Positions 54,886-62,760 are shown, counted from the stretch's first letter. The stretch: 64,000 nucleotides of DNA from Vibrio tapetis subsp. quintayensis (GCF_030409945.1 NZ_JAUFQV010000001.1:40303-104302), one strand, 5' to 3'. Numbers and translations are program-made. The notes: generated by a model not told the origin, from the sequence alone.

Positions 54886-55527
54886 TCAATACTCAACTCG
54901 TATGGATACACCTAGCCATGATGCTCCCGCACGTTTATTCGCTGTAGACTCCCAGTTCTCAATGAAGTCCCATGTAGCACTGCTACCGGAAATATCTGAG
55001 TCGAACCAATTGCCTAGGGCATTATTGAGAATGTAGTGTAACGACCCATTAACCGATATGACTGAAATTAACATTGTTCCATCCGGAGTAGATTTGCCCT
55101 TCGATAAAGTGTTGATTGGAATATCTAACCGATCAATAAGTTCAAATTCAGTTGGGAAAGCCTGGCGTAAGTACTTATAGATTTCATCATCACGAATAAC
55201 AACCGAGCATTTCAAACCAAATTGGCGAAGAACATAAAGCATCGCTCCTAATGAATTATAACCAGAGTGTTCTATATAATCAGGATTCTCACCGGGCGTA
55301 ATTATCCCTGTTATTTTATAGAGTTCTAAGGCTAGATCGATTAATCCTTGTGAACCATTAACTTGAATGAAATTGCCAGTGAATGCTGCCGTTTTTGAAT
55401 CGAACTTTTGTAGTTCAAGAGAAGAGGTAAGAGGCAGCCTCTCCAGAGCATGTAAACATGCTACAACACAATAAGGCCCACAATACAGGCTTCCTTCTGG
55501 CTGCCTTATCTTTGGAAATATATTCAT
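54886..55527 (-). CDS. Papain/C39-like cysteine peptidase homologue (predicted)
   Basis: About 213 residues from ATG 55527 (MNIFPKIRQPEGSLY); GAGG lies 5 bases upstream, and a GTG one codon earlier is less likely. SLYCGPYCVVACLHAL resembles the catalytic Cys helix, with an oxyanion-type residue before it. LHYILNNALGNWFDSD resembles the His and Asn/Asp part of C39-type peptidases. There is no signal peptide. The assignment rests on motif spacing only. Confidence 0.5.
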   Translation of the reverse strand: MNIFPKIRQPEGSLYCGPYCVVACLHALERLPLTSSLELQKFDSKTAAFTGNFIQVNGSQGLIDLALELYKITGIITPGENPDYIEHSGYNSLGAMLYVLRQFGLKCSVVIRDDEIYKYLRQAFPTEFELIDRLDIPINTLSKGKSTPDGTMLISVISVNGSLHYILNNALGNWFDSDISGSSATWDFIENWESTANKRAGASWLGVSIRVEY

Positions 55528-55665
55528 CACATCCTCGAAAATTCAAATAGACACATCGCCCGATCTAGCGTTGAACAACGGAACCCAGCGTTACCGCATT
55601 GCACCTTATACTTCAAACCAATTTGAGCCCATATACTCTCGTTACAAATTAGCATGAATTACTTT

Positions 55666-56136
55666 CTATGTGGCTGAGCACCAAACCATAATTGTCGTTT
55701 CTACACTATGATGTTTAGCTTGATGCAACGCCTTAAAGTCATGATTTTCATACAAACCAACATTGAAGCTTTCGCACTGCAGGTACAGCTTGTTGATATT
55801 GAGTTCAAGCGCTAAGCACTTAGCTTGATTTAGAAGTTGGCTCGCAACACCCTCACCTCGATGATTTGGGCTAGTAAACACACCACCAACCCAATTCTCA
55901 TACTCAGGATAATTTTTGTTTTCACGCAATTTCAGCTCTAAGACACCGACAAGCTCTTCGTTTTTATGGGCGACGATAGACAATGGTACTTGCATTCGAT
56001 TAACAGATTTTTCAATAACTTTTTCAAGCACCATATCTTCTGTTACATTTGGCGCAATTCGTGCCCACTCATCGTAGTACCATTTCGCTATTTGGGGTGC
56101 GTCGGATGGATGATCCGCTAACAATGAGATTTCCAT
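55666..56136 (-). CDS. GNAT acetyltransferase
   Basis: About 156 residues from ATG 56136 (MEISLLADHPSDAP), with AAGGGAGAAAT upstream. The acetyl-CoA loop GVFTSPNHRGEGVASQLLNQAK and SFNVGLYENHDFK are typical. The N-terminal DAPQIAKWYYDEWARI matches a group of GNATs common in gene cassettes. Substrate unknown. Confidence 0.87.
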   Translation of the reverse strand: MEISLLADHPSDAPQIAKWYYDEWARIAPNVTEDMVLEKVIEKSVNRMQVPLSIVAHKNEELVGVLELKLRENKNYPEYENWVGGVFTSPNHRGEGVASQLLNQAKCLALELNINKLYLQCESFNVGLYENHDFKALHQAKHHSVETTIMVWCSAT

Positions 56137-56269
56137 ATTTCTCCCTTGCCACATAACGAATGACATGAATTTCTGCGTTGATTCGACAAATAAAGTGAGT
56201 TGCTACAACTCTATTTCTTGATTTAATTGATTAACCAGCATAGCAAACTTAAACGTCAGAGTCCGAAGC

Positions 56270-56599
56270 TTAGTCTACGACAAACAGCTTAGCGCCAATT
56301 ACCGTAGACGAACGATGAGCCTCTGCGTTGTCAGCAACTTGATAACTCATACCGGGTTTTAGAACGAATTCTCGACCATCCTCTAACTCGGTAGTTAATT
56401 CCCCCGAAAGACAAAGCAATATATGCCCTTTCGAACACCAATGATCTGCCAGATAGTTTTCCGAATACTCAACCATACGGACTCGAAGCTGGCCAAATTT
56501 CTTAGTTCGCCAATATGCCATACCCGTTTCACCAGTATGCTCGGTAACCTCAACTTCACTCCAGTCTGTGATTCCGAAAGGTAGATTTTCAATATCCAT
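56270..56599 (-). CDS. DHCW-type cupin
   Basis: About 109 residues from ATG 56599 (MDIENLPFGITDWS), with GGAGG 8 bases upstream. A small cupin with the motif LADHWCSKGHILLCLSGEL, which supplies metal-binding His, and FVLKPGMSYQVADNAEAHRS, which supplies the second half. The family is known by a DHCW-like motif; here it reads DHWC. Function unknown. Confidence 0.82.
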   Translation of the reverse strand: MDIENLPFGITDWSEVEVTEHTGETGMAYWRTKKFGQLRVRMVEYSENYLADHWCSKGHILLCLSGELTTELEDGREFVLKPGMSYQVADNAEAHRSSTVIGAKLFVVD

Positions 56600-56706
56600 A
56601 TTAATTTCCTCCATAATTTCACTTCGCTATTAACGCATAGCACCTGCAATAAAATGTGCCCCACAGAATTAGTGAGGCACATTGACACACTCACCACTAC
56701 TCAATT

Positions 56707-56764
56707 GGGACACACCAAAAATCGGAAGTCTACGTCCACTTAGCCAAAATAATTCGTGTGTCCG
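56707..56764. repeat. GGGACACAC repeat unit 1
   Basis: A unit of about 58 bases with ends GGGACACACC and GTGTGTCC, which are complementary. The centre is AATCGGAAGTCTACGTCCAC followed by TTAGCCAAAATAATTC. A degenerate second copy lies at 56852-56910. Together they occupy the 390-base gap between the cupin gene and the secreted-protein gene, which holds no other gene. Confidence 0.85.
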
Positions 56765-56851
56765 TTTAAGTCTTTGTCATCAACTATCCGCTTTTCACTT
56801 CTAATCTCAAGCCTAAACGGTAACTAGCGCGCTTCCAATACCCAAGAATCC

Positions 56852-56910
56852 AACACATACACCAAAACCGAAAGTCCACTTTCACTTAGCCAAAATATTC
56901 ATGTGGGTTC
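56852..56910. repeat. GGGACACAC repeat unit 2, degenerate
   Basis: Keeps CACCAAAACCGAAAGTCCAC and CACTTAGCCAAAATATTC at the family spacing, but the ends have decayed to ACACATACACC and ATGTGGGTTC. Confidence 0.7.
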
Positions 56911-56992
56911 TGTTGATGTTTTATTTTTAAACTCTTAATTGTTCAGAATTAACTGCGAAGGTCGAAAGACCAATTCGCTATTTAGCATTCTC

Positions 56993-57487
56993 TTAATCTA
57001 TCACTCTCACTCTTATCACTTCTAACCTTTCAATTAGTGCGTCAGCCATCAATGTCAATTTATCCGGCTGTTGTCTAGAATAAGTTTTCAGTGTTGCTAA
57101 TACATCACGTCTTAACTTTTCTAATTGCTCTCTCTCATCGCCGGTATGATCTGTGAACACCATGCCTTCCAACTCATTCAACCATTTGTTAAAAGACCCT
57201 GGAGTTTGAGAGAGCAAAAGTAAAGTATTGTGAGGCTCAACTTTTAACGCAACCAATAACAAAGGCGAAACCTCTCCGGAAATAGCTCCGTCTCTACGCT
57301 TCCAAATCTCCACTAAAGAAAAAAGTGTAGGAACTATTTCCGAAGCTTCTTTTTTTTCAAGATTTGATTCTATAGACTGATAGTTTTCTACCATCCAATT
57401 ATGCAAAATATTGGTTTCTGGGGTTTTAGCATACACTTGTAGCGAACAAAAAACAGACATCGTAAGAATTATTAGAATCCTTATCAT
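56993..57487 (-). CDS. Secreted hypothetical protein, partner of DUF5675 gene
   Basis: A protein of 164 residues with a signal peptide (MIRILIILTMSVFCSLQVYA) and a helical mature part, no Cys after the signal, and a C-terminal ALIERLEVIRVRVID. It starts within the stop of the upstream gene (ATGA overlap), so the two are made together. No family was recognised. A periplasmic immunity or accessory role for its partner is inference. Confidence 0.65.
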   Translation of the reverse strand: MIRILIILTMSVFCSLQVYAKTPETNILHNWMVENYQSIESNLEKKEASEIVPTLFSLVEIWKRRDGAISGEVSPLLLVALKVEPHNTLLLLSQTPGSFNKWLNELEGMVFTDHTGDEREQLEKLRRDVLATLKTYSRQQPDKLTLMADALIERLEVIRVRVID

Positions 57488-57924
57488 TGTTGCTCCTCCA
57501 GTTGATTGGATATAACTATGGTGATTTTTTTATAGTTTACAATTTCAGAAAATATTTCTTTCAAAGCCGACTTACTATTACCAACATAATATTGAGATTT
57601 GGCAACACTCCTCCATATTTTACCAGGCATTAGACAGCCAAGAGTGTCTTTGTGATAATTTCCAGCATGGATAAGAATGAATGTCCTACCTGGCACATTT
57701 TGTAATTCATATACGTTGGGATACTTCGGTGAGCTATAAGGTAATAAACGATATGAGCCTGCTTTGATTCTTTTGTCAGAATTCTCGGTTATAGAGTCTG
57801 GTCCTGCGGGTTCCAGTACAAACCAACTTTTACTTACTCCTTCAATAGTCAACTTGCCTAACGTCGTCTCTCCCATTTGTTTTGTACGGCTTAGATTTAA
57901 TTTAACTTCATCTAGTGTGTTCAT
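57484..57924 (-). CDS. DUF5675-like protein with YkuD-like His/Cys motif
   Basis: About 146 residues from ATG 57924 (MNTLDEVKLNLSR), with AAGGACAAGAGCA upstream. TTLGKLTIEG and YRLLPYSSPKYPNVYELQNVPGRTF lead to LIHAGNYHKDTLGCLMPG. This H-x(n)-GC pattern is like the active site of L,D-transpeptidases. DUF5675 is the family I recognise. No signal peptide. It overlaps the secreted-protein gene by 4 bases. Confidence 0.65.
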   Translation of the reverse strand: MNTLDEVKLNLSRTKQMGETTLGKLTIEGVSKSWFVLEPAGPDSITENSDKRIKAGSYRLLPYSSPKYPNVYELQNVPGRTFILIHAGNYHKDTLGCLMPGKIWRSVAKSQYYVGNSKSALKEIFSEIVNYKKITIVISNQLEEQQ

Positions 57925-58068
57925 TGCTCTTGTCCTTGCTATCAAATCAATGAAGTTAACAGAACAGTGCTATTACAGCAGATTCGCTTCATTGTAAATA
58001 GAGGCATCGCTAACTTACATGAAATTGATTATTCTATTTTTTACACCAGTTTTAGTTAACTGATATAT

Positions 58069-58252
58069 AAAGCATCTACAGTGCCTGACCGATCTAATTT
58101 TCCCTCACTACAGCTAGCAAATTGTGCTTCAAGAAATGGTCATGACCATCAATGAGAGAATGCAAAATAGCAACTAATCGTCATGAACTTCCCCACCAAG
58201 TAATAAATTGGCGCTATTATCCTGTGGTGAAAGTTGTCAAAGTGCATAACCT
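58069..58252 (+). pseudogene. Remnant of an IS110-family transposase gene
   Basis: About 185 bases that align by eye with the middle of the transposase gene at 63352-63540. Shared words include CAAATTGTGCTTCAAGAAAT and CACCAAGTAA. Small deletions and several stops make it non-coding. Homology starts at AAAGCATCTAC and fades after GTGGTGAAAG. Confidence 0.85.
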
Positions 58253-58341
58253 AACATCGACACACACCAAATAGCAGAACTAAAGCTGATGAACTACTGA
58301 TTCCTATCTCTAATAGTAACTTTTTTTTAGGAGCGTTATTT

Positions 58342-58657
58342 CGTGTGTGTCCCGTTTAAACGGAGACTTCTCTGCCTGGTTAGGCTTGGTCCCAAAACAA
58401 TATTCTACAGGGGTAAAAACCGGCTAGGGAGAATTACCAAGCAGGGTGATAAATACCTGCGAACGCTTTTGGTTCACGGTGCACGAACGGTTATTGCCAA
58501 CCTCGGAGACAAACAAGATAGGTTGAGTCAATGGTGTCGAGGGGTACTGGAGCGAAGGGGAATGAATCGAGCGATAGTGGCACTGGCCGCAAAGAATGCT
58601 CGAATAATTTGGTCGCTTTTACACAATCAAACAGAATATGAGAATTACGCTGCTTAA
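58342..58657 (+). pseudogene. C-terminal fragment of an IS110-family transposase
   Basis: Encodes GDFSAWLGLVPKQYSTG in one frame, then GKNRLGRITKQGDKYLRT and on to HNQTEYENYAA in the next. A single base is missing in the G-run near 58409. The family reads YSTGGKNRLGRITKQG without a break, so this is a frameshift. The fragment begins exactly where a TTTCGTGTGTGTCCCG repeat end occurs at 58340-58354. No N-terminal part is attached; the matching N-terminal part is inverted at 59529-59699. Confidence 0.85.
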
Positions 58658-58916
58658 GTAAGTATCTAGGCAACACAAAGAGTTAACCCAACCGGGTCAT
58701 TGCAGACGCTAATGATGGAGATAGGTTAAGACCACTTGCGGAGAGCCTGTTAAGCGGGCGGACATTTAATGTCATCTAACGAATAAGGCACCGCAGTCGC
58801 GCAAAGTCATCAGGGCCACGACGTATGCGAATCGTCGATAAGTAGGCCGAATGTAGAGCGGCAGTCCAAAACCCATCAACATAAGTTTAGCGGATGTTTG
58901 ACAGCCGGGGGAATCC

Positions 58917-59026
58917 ATGTAACTTGCTGCCAACTGCACCACACTCAAACAGACCGCCGTAATCACAAAAGCCAAACCAAAGTAAAAATGCCATAGGTTG
59001 GCAGTCAGGTTGAAGCGAATGTTATG
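58917..59026 (-). repeat. Integron attC-like recombination site
   Basis: On the minus strand this 110-base site follows the GNAT gene, whose stop lies within ACATAAC. CTGCCAAC (58998-59005) and GTTGGCAGC (58926-58934) are the inner complementary arms. TTTGGCTTTTGTGATTACGGCGG fills the centre, much like Vibrio attC sites. GTTACAT (58917-58923) is the outer right core, close to GTTRRRY. The overlapping small frame at 58772-58975 is therefore not counted as a gene. Confidence 0.65.
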
Positions 59027-59510
59027 TTCGGTTTAATGTAAACCTGAGCAGTTCGTCACTACCATTCACAAGCACAGCATCGAAGCTAGCGCCTGATTTC
59101 TCGATAACTTTTTGAGACGCTATATTTGACCTATCACAGATCAAATATGCGGTAAAATCTAGAACATTAGAGGCTATAAAGCTAAGCATCTTATGCGCGA
59201 CACCCTTGCCTCTAGATTGAGGCTTAGTTTCGTATCCAATGTGACCGATAACGTTATCGATAAAATCGTTTGCCCCATGCCTAATGCGAATACTTCCAAG
59301 TATTTCACCATTGGCAATACAAAAGTAAGTCGAGCAAGGAACCCAGCTTTCGGGTAGATCTATGCCTTCAGCATTCTTTACTAGTTGGCCAAGAAAGGCC
59401 TTTGGGTCATCAATTGCCAAGTCATAGTAATCAAGACTAGCTTCATGACACGTCTTTACATAGCTTTCGTATTCATCCTCATACGATATATCAGCCTGTA
59501 CTACTTTCAC
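59022..59510 (-). CDS. GNAT acetyltransferase, integron-cassette-like
   Basis: GNAT protein of 162 residues. It contains GSIRIRHGANDFIDNVIGHIGYETKPQSRGKGVAHKMLSF, with the acetyl-CoA loop, and IASQKVIEKSGASFD. The start is GTG 59510 with GGAGAAGGAC upstream. Its stop is part of the following attC-like site, as expected of a gene cassette. Substrate unknown. Confidence 0.87.
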   Translation of the reverse strand: MKVVQADISYEDEYESYVKTCHEASLDYYDLAIDDPKAFLGQLVKNAEGIDLPESWVPCSTYFCIANGEILGSIRIRHGANDFIDNVIGHIGYETKPQSRGKGVAHKMLSFIASNVLDFTAYLICDRSNIASQKVIEKSGASFDAVLVNGSDELLRFTLNRT

Positions 59511-59528
59511 GTCCTTCTCCTTAGAACA

Positions 59529-59699
59529 TCAAAATATTTCGTGTGTGTCCCGTTTAAACAAAGAAGGGCTAAGTTTTGCCAAGTACTCACTAAATTGGCT
59601 CGGTGTCATTTCTTGATTAGAGTGCACCTTTTTGTTTGCGTACACGCAAACTTGAATCTCTTTTGTTGCTAGATCAACGCCAATAATAAGGTTTTTCAT
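59529..59699 (-). pseudogene. N-terminal fragment of an IS110-family transposase
   Basis: Encodes MKNLIIGVDLATKEIQVCVY and on to EYLAKLSPSLF, the DED-type N-terminus of IS110 transposases, then runs into a repeat end (GGGACACACACGAAAT) and a stop. The rest of the gene is missing. Upstream, GACTCCC (59705-59711) pairs with GGGAGTC (59748-59754), covering the ribosome site. Confidence 0.85.
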
Positions 59700-59781
59700 A
59701 ATTAGACTCCCTTAAACACTTCACTGTTCAGAATAGACTGGGTAGGTGGGGAGTCCAATTATCTTGTTATGTTCACATTGC

Positions 59782-60111
59782 TCAAATAGTATGCCCACAT
59801 TTTTGGCATTCGATTTTTCTATCTTTTAATGATTGCGCAAAGTTTGATTTCCCACAGTTGCCGCAAAACTTAGCGCCACGTATGTTCATAAAAGTTATTA
59901 GAGAAACAATGGGAACAATTACAATCCAGAATTGATGATTAACAAAGCCCATCAAGTTAGCAATGAACAAAAATAAAGCCCCCGTCACGACAGAGAATAT
60001 TGGATAATATTTCCTCTTAAACTGTGCGTTTTTATTCACATAGAACAACACAAAGCCGAGGAGTGAAACACCTCCCCAAACACCAAAAGCTATTAGTACT
60101 TTCTCATCCAT
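59782..60111 (-). CDS. Membrane protein with C-terminal zinc ribbon
   Basis: About 109 residues from ATG 60111 (MDEKVLIAFGVWGG), with AAGGTGG upstream. Three hydrophobic helices (about 5-22, 33-52, 57-75) precede a zinc ribbon with two CxxC pairs, CGNCG and CQKCG. Function unknown. It lies between IS debris on both sides and looks like an acquired gene. Confidence 0.75.
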   Translation of the reverse strand: MDEKVLIAFGVWGGVSLLGFVLFYVNKNAQFKRKYYPIFSVVTGALFLFIANLMGFVNHQFWIVIVPIVSLITFMNIRGAKFCGNCGKSNFAQSLKDRKIECQKCGHTI

Positions 60112-60381
60112 TTTTACTATCCACCTTGTGAACATAACGCTTTGCTCTTGCGAATCCCCTCATAATTAACCATAAAAACAATGAGGTAGACGCGCACCGC
60201 CGCCTTTGATCTAATGAATATCGCCAAACACACATTTTGATCAAATGGGCTCACGATGCGCGATATTCAGATTCTACAGCAAACCTTACAAAACCAATGC
60301 CCCTCGATTCACAAAAAACGGCTTAATTCTCTGATACTTGCCACAAAGAGCGTGCTTGACGGTTCTGATTTAAATCAACGT

Positions 60382-60442
60382 GGACACACATAAAAAATCG
60401 GAAGTCTACTTCTACTTAGCCAACATATTTCGTGTGTGTCCC
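60382..60442. repeat. GGACACACA repeat unit 3
   Basis: Ends GGACACACA and TGTGTGTCCC. Centre AAAAATCGGAAGTCTACTTC then ACTTAGCCAACATATTTC. It directly truncates the IS4-type transposase fragment. A lone right end (CGTGTGTGTCCCGTTA) follows at 60474-60489. Confidence 0.9.
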
Positions 60443-60546
60443 AACATATTTCGCTGTTCACTCAGCGTTATTACGTGTGTGTCCCGTTAGCAACTAACTT
60501 TAAGTACATTTAACTTCATTAAGGAATCGATATATACAATCAACAT

Positions 60547-60606
60547 GGATACACTTCAAAAGTCGGAAGTCTATGTCCACTTACCAAAACATTTGGTGTG
60601 TGTCCC
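60547..60606. repeat. GGACACACA repeat unit 4
   Basis: GGATACACTTCAAAAGTCGG to TTTGGTGTGTGTCCC, a slightly diverged full unit. Another lone right end (CGTGTGTGTCCCGTTA) lies at 60806-60821. The sequence between holds no supported gene. Confidence 0.85.
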
Positions 60607-60958
60607 GTTAATAGCTCTAGGCGTCGATATCTCAAATTCATAGCCTGAGTTTTTAAGATGCAACATCGGTACTCGAGTTTCAATAGTATGGTGCCTATTG
60701 AAAACAGCTTTTCATTTCCATATTCTTTTGCTCAGTCGCTAAAACTAAGATTTTTCGTTTTGAGTCACCAATAGGGCTGTATACAATTTCTTTGAGGACT
60801 CCATTTCGTGTGTGTCCCGTTAGTAGCTTGGGAAGAGAAGTGCGGAATCATCGGCGATACAAAATTAACGAGTCTCAATACCAATGAGGTATGTTCGAAT
60901 ATCAAAGGCTGACGCACAACTCAGGACTGAGGGAATTATGAGGGGATCCGTCAGCGTC

Positions 60959-61048
60959 GCATTAAGCGGACTAAAATTTTGGGTTATACTGTGGAGCGAA
61001 GCGGAACTTAACCCACTGTTTTAGTTCCGTTTAAATACCTTGTTATGC
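60959..61048 (-). repeat. Integron attC-like site after hypothetical gene
   Basis: In minus orientation: GCATAAC core (61042-61048), GGAACTAAAA arm, GTGGGTTAAG and CAGTATAACCCA inner arms, then ATTTTAGTCCGCTTAATGCG. The arms fold as a long imperfect hairpin with unpaired bases, as attC sites do. The right core that should read GGCGTTA has decayed to GACGCT, just before the IS4-type end. The gene's last codons run through the site. Confidence 0.6.
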
Positions 61049-61646
61049 GTTTTTCTCGTGATTTTACATACCCCCAAATTAGTGAGTCTAGAATTTTCTG
61101 ATCAGAGAATCCACTTGGGGAAAACCTCTGTTTAAAGTAACGGATGGACTCATTTATTTCGTTTGAGGTATTCGCTTCTCTCTGCTCAAAACGTAGGTAA
61201 CCTACTAAGGCTATTGAAGCCTCTTTTTTCTCATCATAAGTTGCGCTATTTTCAGGAATAAAATAGAAATCACGAACTTTAGAGTCATATATTGGACAAG
61301 CACCATCAATCATATGCATAAGTTTTGTTATAAATGAAAATTGAAAAGAAGACTTCTCACCGCCTCTATCAGTAGTTGCACCATCAAAATGGTTGCAAGC
61401 TTCAGCAAAGGTTAACGCGCTATTATTTTTATTCTTCTCTAAAAACTCAAAGTATTTTTTATTGAACTCAGACTCCGGAGAAATATATCTCATAACCCAA
61501 AATTTACGGTACTTTTTTTGATATTCAATATCTTCAGCAACATTTATAGAGTTAAGACTAGTCATTAGATAATCGTAGTCATTGACATGATCTTGCCCAA
61601 TTTCTTGTAAAACACTTTCGATTTCATTTCGGATAGCACGATACAT
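61008..61646 (-). CDS. Hypothetical cassette protein
   Basis: Soluble, helix-rich protein of 212 residues. FSFITKLMHMIDGACPIYDSKVRDFYFIP is its most distinctive part. It recalls hypothetical proteins with a helix-hairpin-helix-like core, but I cannot name a family. Its 3' end overlaps the attC-like site, which supports origin as an integron cassette. ATG 61646 is used; base composition is AT-rich. Confidence 0.65.
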   Translation of the reverse strand: MYRAIRNEIESVLQEIGQDHVNDYDYLMTSLNSINVAEDIEYQKKYRKFWVMRYISPESEFNKKYFEFLEKNKNNSALTFAEACNHFDGATTDRGGEKSSFQFSFITKLMHMIDGACPIYDSKVRDFYFIPENSATYDEKKEASIALVGYLRFEQREANTSNEINESIRYFKQRFSPSGFSDQKILDSLIWGYVKSREKRITRYLNGTKTVG

Positions 61647-61685
61647 TTAAATAAACCTTTTACGCATAACGCCGCGTTCTTGCGA

Positions 61686-61913
61686 ATCCCCTCATAATTA
61701 ACCCTAAAAACAATGAGATAGACGCGCACCGCTGCCTTTGATCTAATGAATATCGCCAAACACACATTTTAATCAAATGAGCTCACGATGCGCGACATTC
61801 AGATTCTACAGCAAGCCTTAAAAAACCAATGCCCCTCGATTCACAAAAAACGGCTTAATTCTCTGATACTTGCCACAAAGATCGAGCTTGACGATTCTGA
61901 TTTGAATCAACGT
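61686..61913 (+). mobile_element. Second truncated left end of the IS4/IS10-like element
   Basis: Nearly identical to 60154-60381, starting with ATCCCCTCATAATT and encoding MRDIQILQQALKNQCPSIHK from 61788. It is cut at the same point by a GGACACACA repeat. There is no right end here. In both copies the outside neighbour is an attC-type end (GCGTTATG on the minus strand) separated by a few bases. Confidence 0.85.
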
Positions 61914-61974
61914 GGACACACATCAAAAATCGGAAGTCTACTTCTACTTAGCCAACATATTTCGTGTGTGTCCC
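61914..61974. repeat. GGACACACA repeat unit 5
   Basis: Full unit nearly identical to the one at 60382-60442, followed by GTTAGTAG. It stops 10 bases short of the HNH gene stop. Confidence 0.9.
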
Positions 61975-61983
61975 GTTAGTAGA

Positions 61984-62709
61984 TCATGTGAATCTTGGGG
62001 CAGAGTTTTGCTTTACAATATGATGAAGTGAACCAGCAGCATTGCTACACAAAGACTCCACATTGAAATATAGCTCCCAAAACTCATCACGGCGATAGGA
62101 AGTTTCTGGATCCATTTCGTTATAAAACATCACCCTATATTTGAATTCATATGGTCCGCATTGAAATTCAACGCCCTCTTTTTCAAAAACTTGATTCAAT
62201 GTAACAATTGCATCTTTAAGGATAGAAACATAATTGTTCATGTTCGCAGGAACAATAGTTGTTTCAATATTTTTTTGTAATTGCGAAAGGTTATTCAAAT
62301 CTGAGTCAGATAATTGGATTTGTATTCCACAGCATGCATTTGAAAGAATAGATGCGATTCTTGCAGTTGAAAGACCAAAAAACAATGCTTTAAAATAGTT
62401 GAACTGTCCATTATTAAAAGTTTCACGTACATTTTGATGCCTTAATTTAATATGGTGCAAGTCGGCTACTGGATATTGATCTGGATATTTATCAATTTTT
62501 TCTCGATGACAACTGACACACAGATAAATTAAATTATCTGGTGAGTTTCTTTCTATTAACGTTAAATTACTTTTACCCCTAGGCCCATCTGGAGTCTCAG
62601 CGACAATATGAGCAGCTTCACCATCCGCCCCAATGTTCTTATTACAAAGGGCACATACACCTAGTGACTCAGCTAAAATAATATTTCTTACTCTCGATGA
62701 TACTGACAT
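61984..62709 (-). CDS. HNH-domain protein
   Basis: A protein of 241 residues. The N-terminal HNH nuclease-type domain has CALCNKNIGADGEAAHIVAE, GPRGKSN, NLIYLCVSCHREKIDKYP and IKLRHQ. The two CxxC pairs bind zinc, and AHI plus the CxxCH His provide likely catalytic residues. The C-terminal 150 residues are helical with no family recognised. Related HNH domains occur in phage-defence proteins, so such a role is possible but not shown. ATG 62709. Confidence 0.72.
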   Translation of the reverse strand: MSVSSRVRNIILAESLGVCALCNKNIGADGEAAHIVAETPDGPRGKSNLTLIERNSPDNLIYLCVSCHREKIDKYPDQYPVADLHHIKLRHQNVRETFNNGQFNYFKALFFGLSTARIASILSNACCGIQIQLSDSDLNNLSQLQKNIETTIVPANMNNYVSILKDAIVTLNQVFEKEGVEFQCGPYEFKYRVMFYNEMDPETSYRRDEFWELYFNVESLCSNAAGSLHHIVKQNSAPRFT

Positions 62710-62760
62710 AAAACTCCTGATAATATGCTATTCACATAGACATAATGACCCCCACGAGGT

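Larger units (their letters stand above)
60154..60947. mobile_element. Gutted IS4/IS10-like element with perfect 14-base ends
   Basis: ATCCCCTCATAATT (60154-60167) and AATTATGAGGGGAT (60934-60947) are perfect terminal inverted repeats. The left part encodes MRDIQILQQTLQNQCPSIHK (from 60256), the start of an IS4-family transposase. From 60382 on the gene is replaced by GGACACACA repeats. The whole is 794 bases, shorter than a normal element of about 1.3 kb. No target duplication is visible at the two ends. Confidence 0.75.

Noticed and set aside
54812..55036. Plus-strand 74-residue frame
   Set aside because: Mostly antisense to the better-supported minus-strand gene at 54886-55527, with no ribosome site or family match.
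47600..56600. Whole left part of the accessory zone as an integron array
   Set aside because: Genes look like cassette cargo, but I could not find convincing attC sites between them. Only the 58.9-61.1 kb sites are supported.
58772..58975. Possible 67-residue hydrophobic protein on the minus strand
   Set aside because: More than a third of the frame overlaps the attC-like site at 58917-59026, and there is no ribosome site. It is better explained as chance coding within a recombination site.
56707..61974. CRISPR array
   Set aside because: Repeat units are irregularly spaced, have complementary ends, and there are no uniform spacers or cas genes.
61788..61979. 63-residue frame starting MRDIQILQQ
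   Set aside because: It is the start of an IS4-family transposase running into a repeat, with a near-identical copy at 60256. It is a truncated fragment and not a gene.
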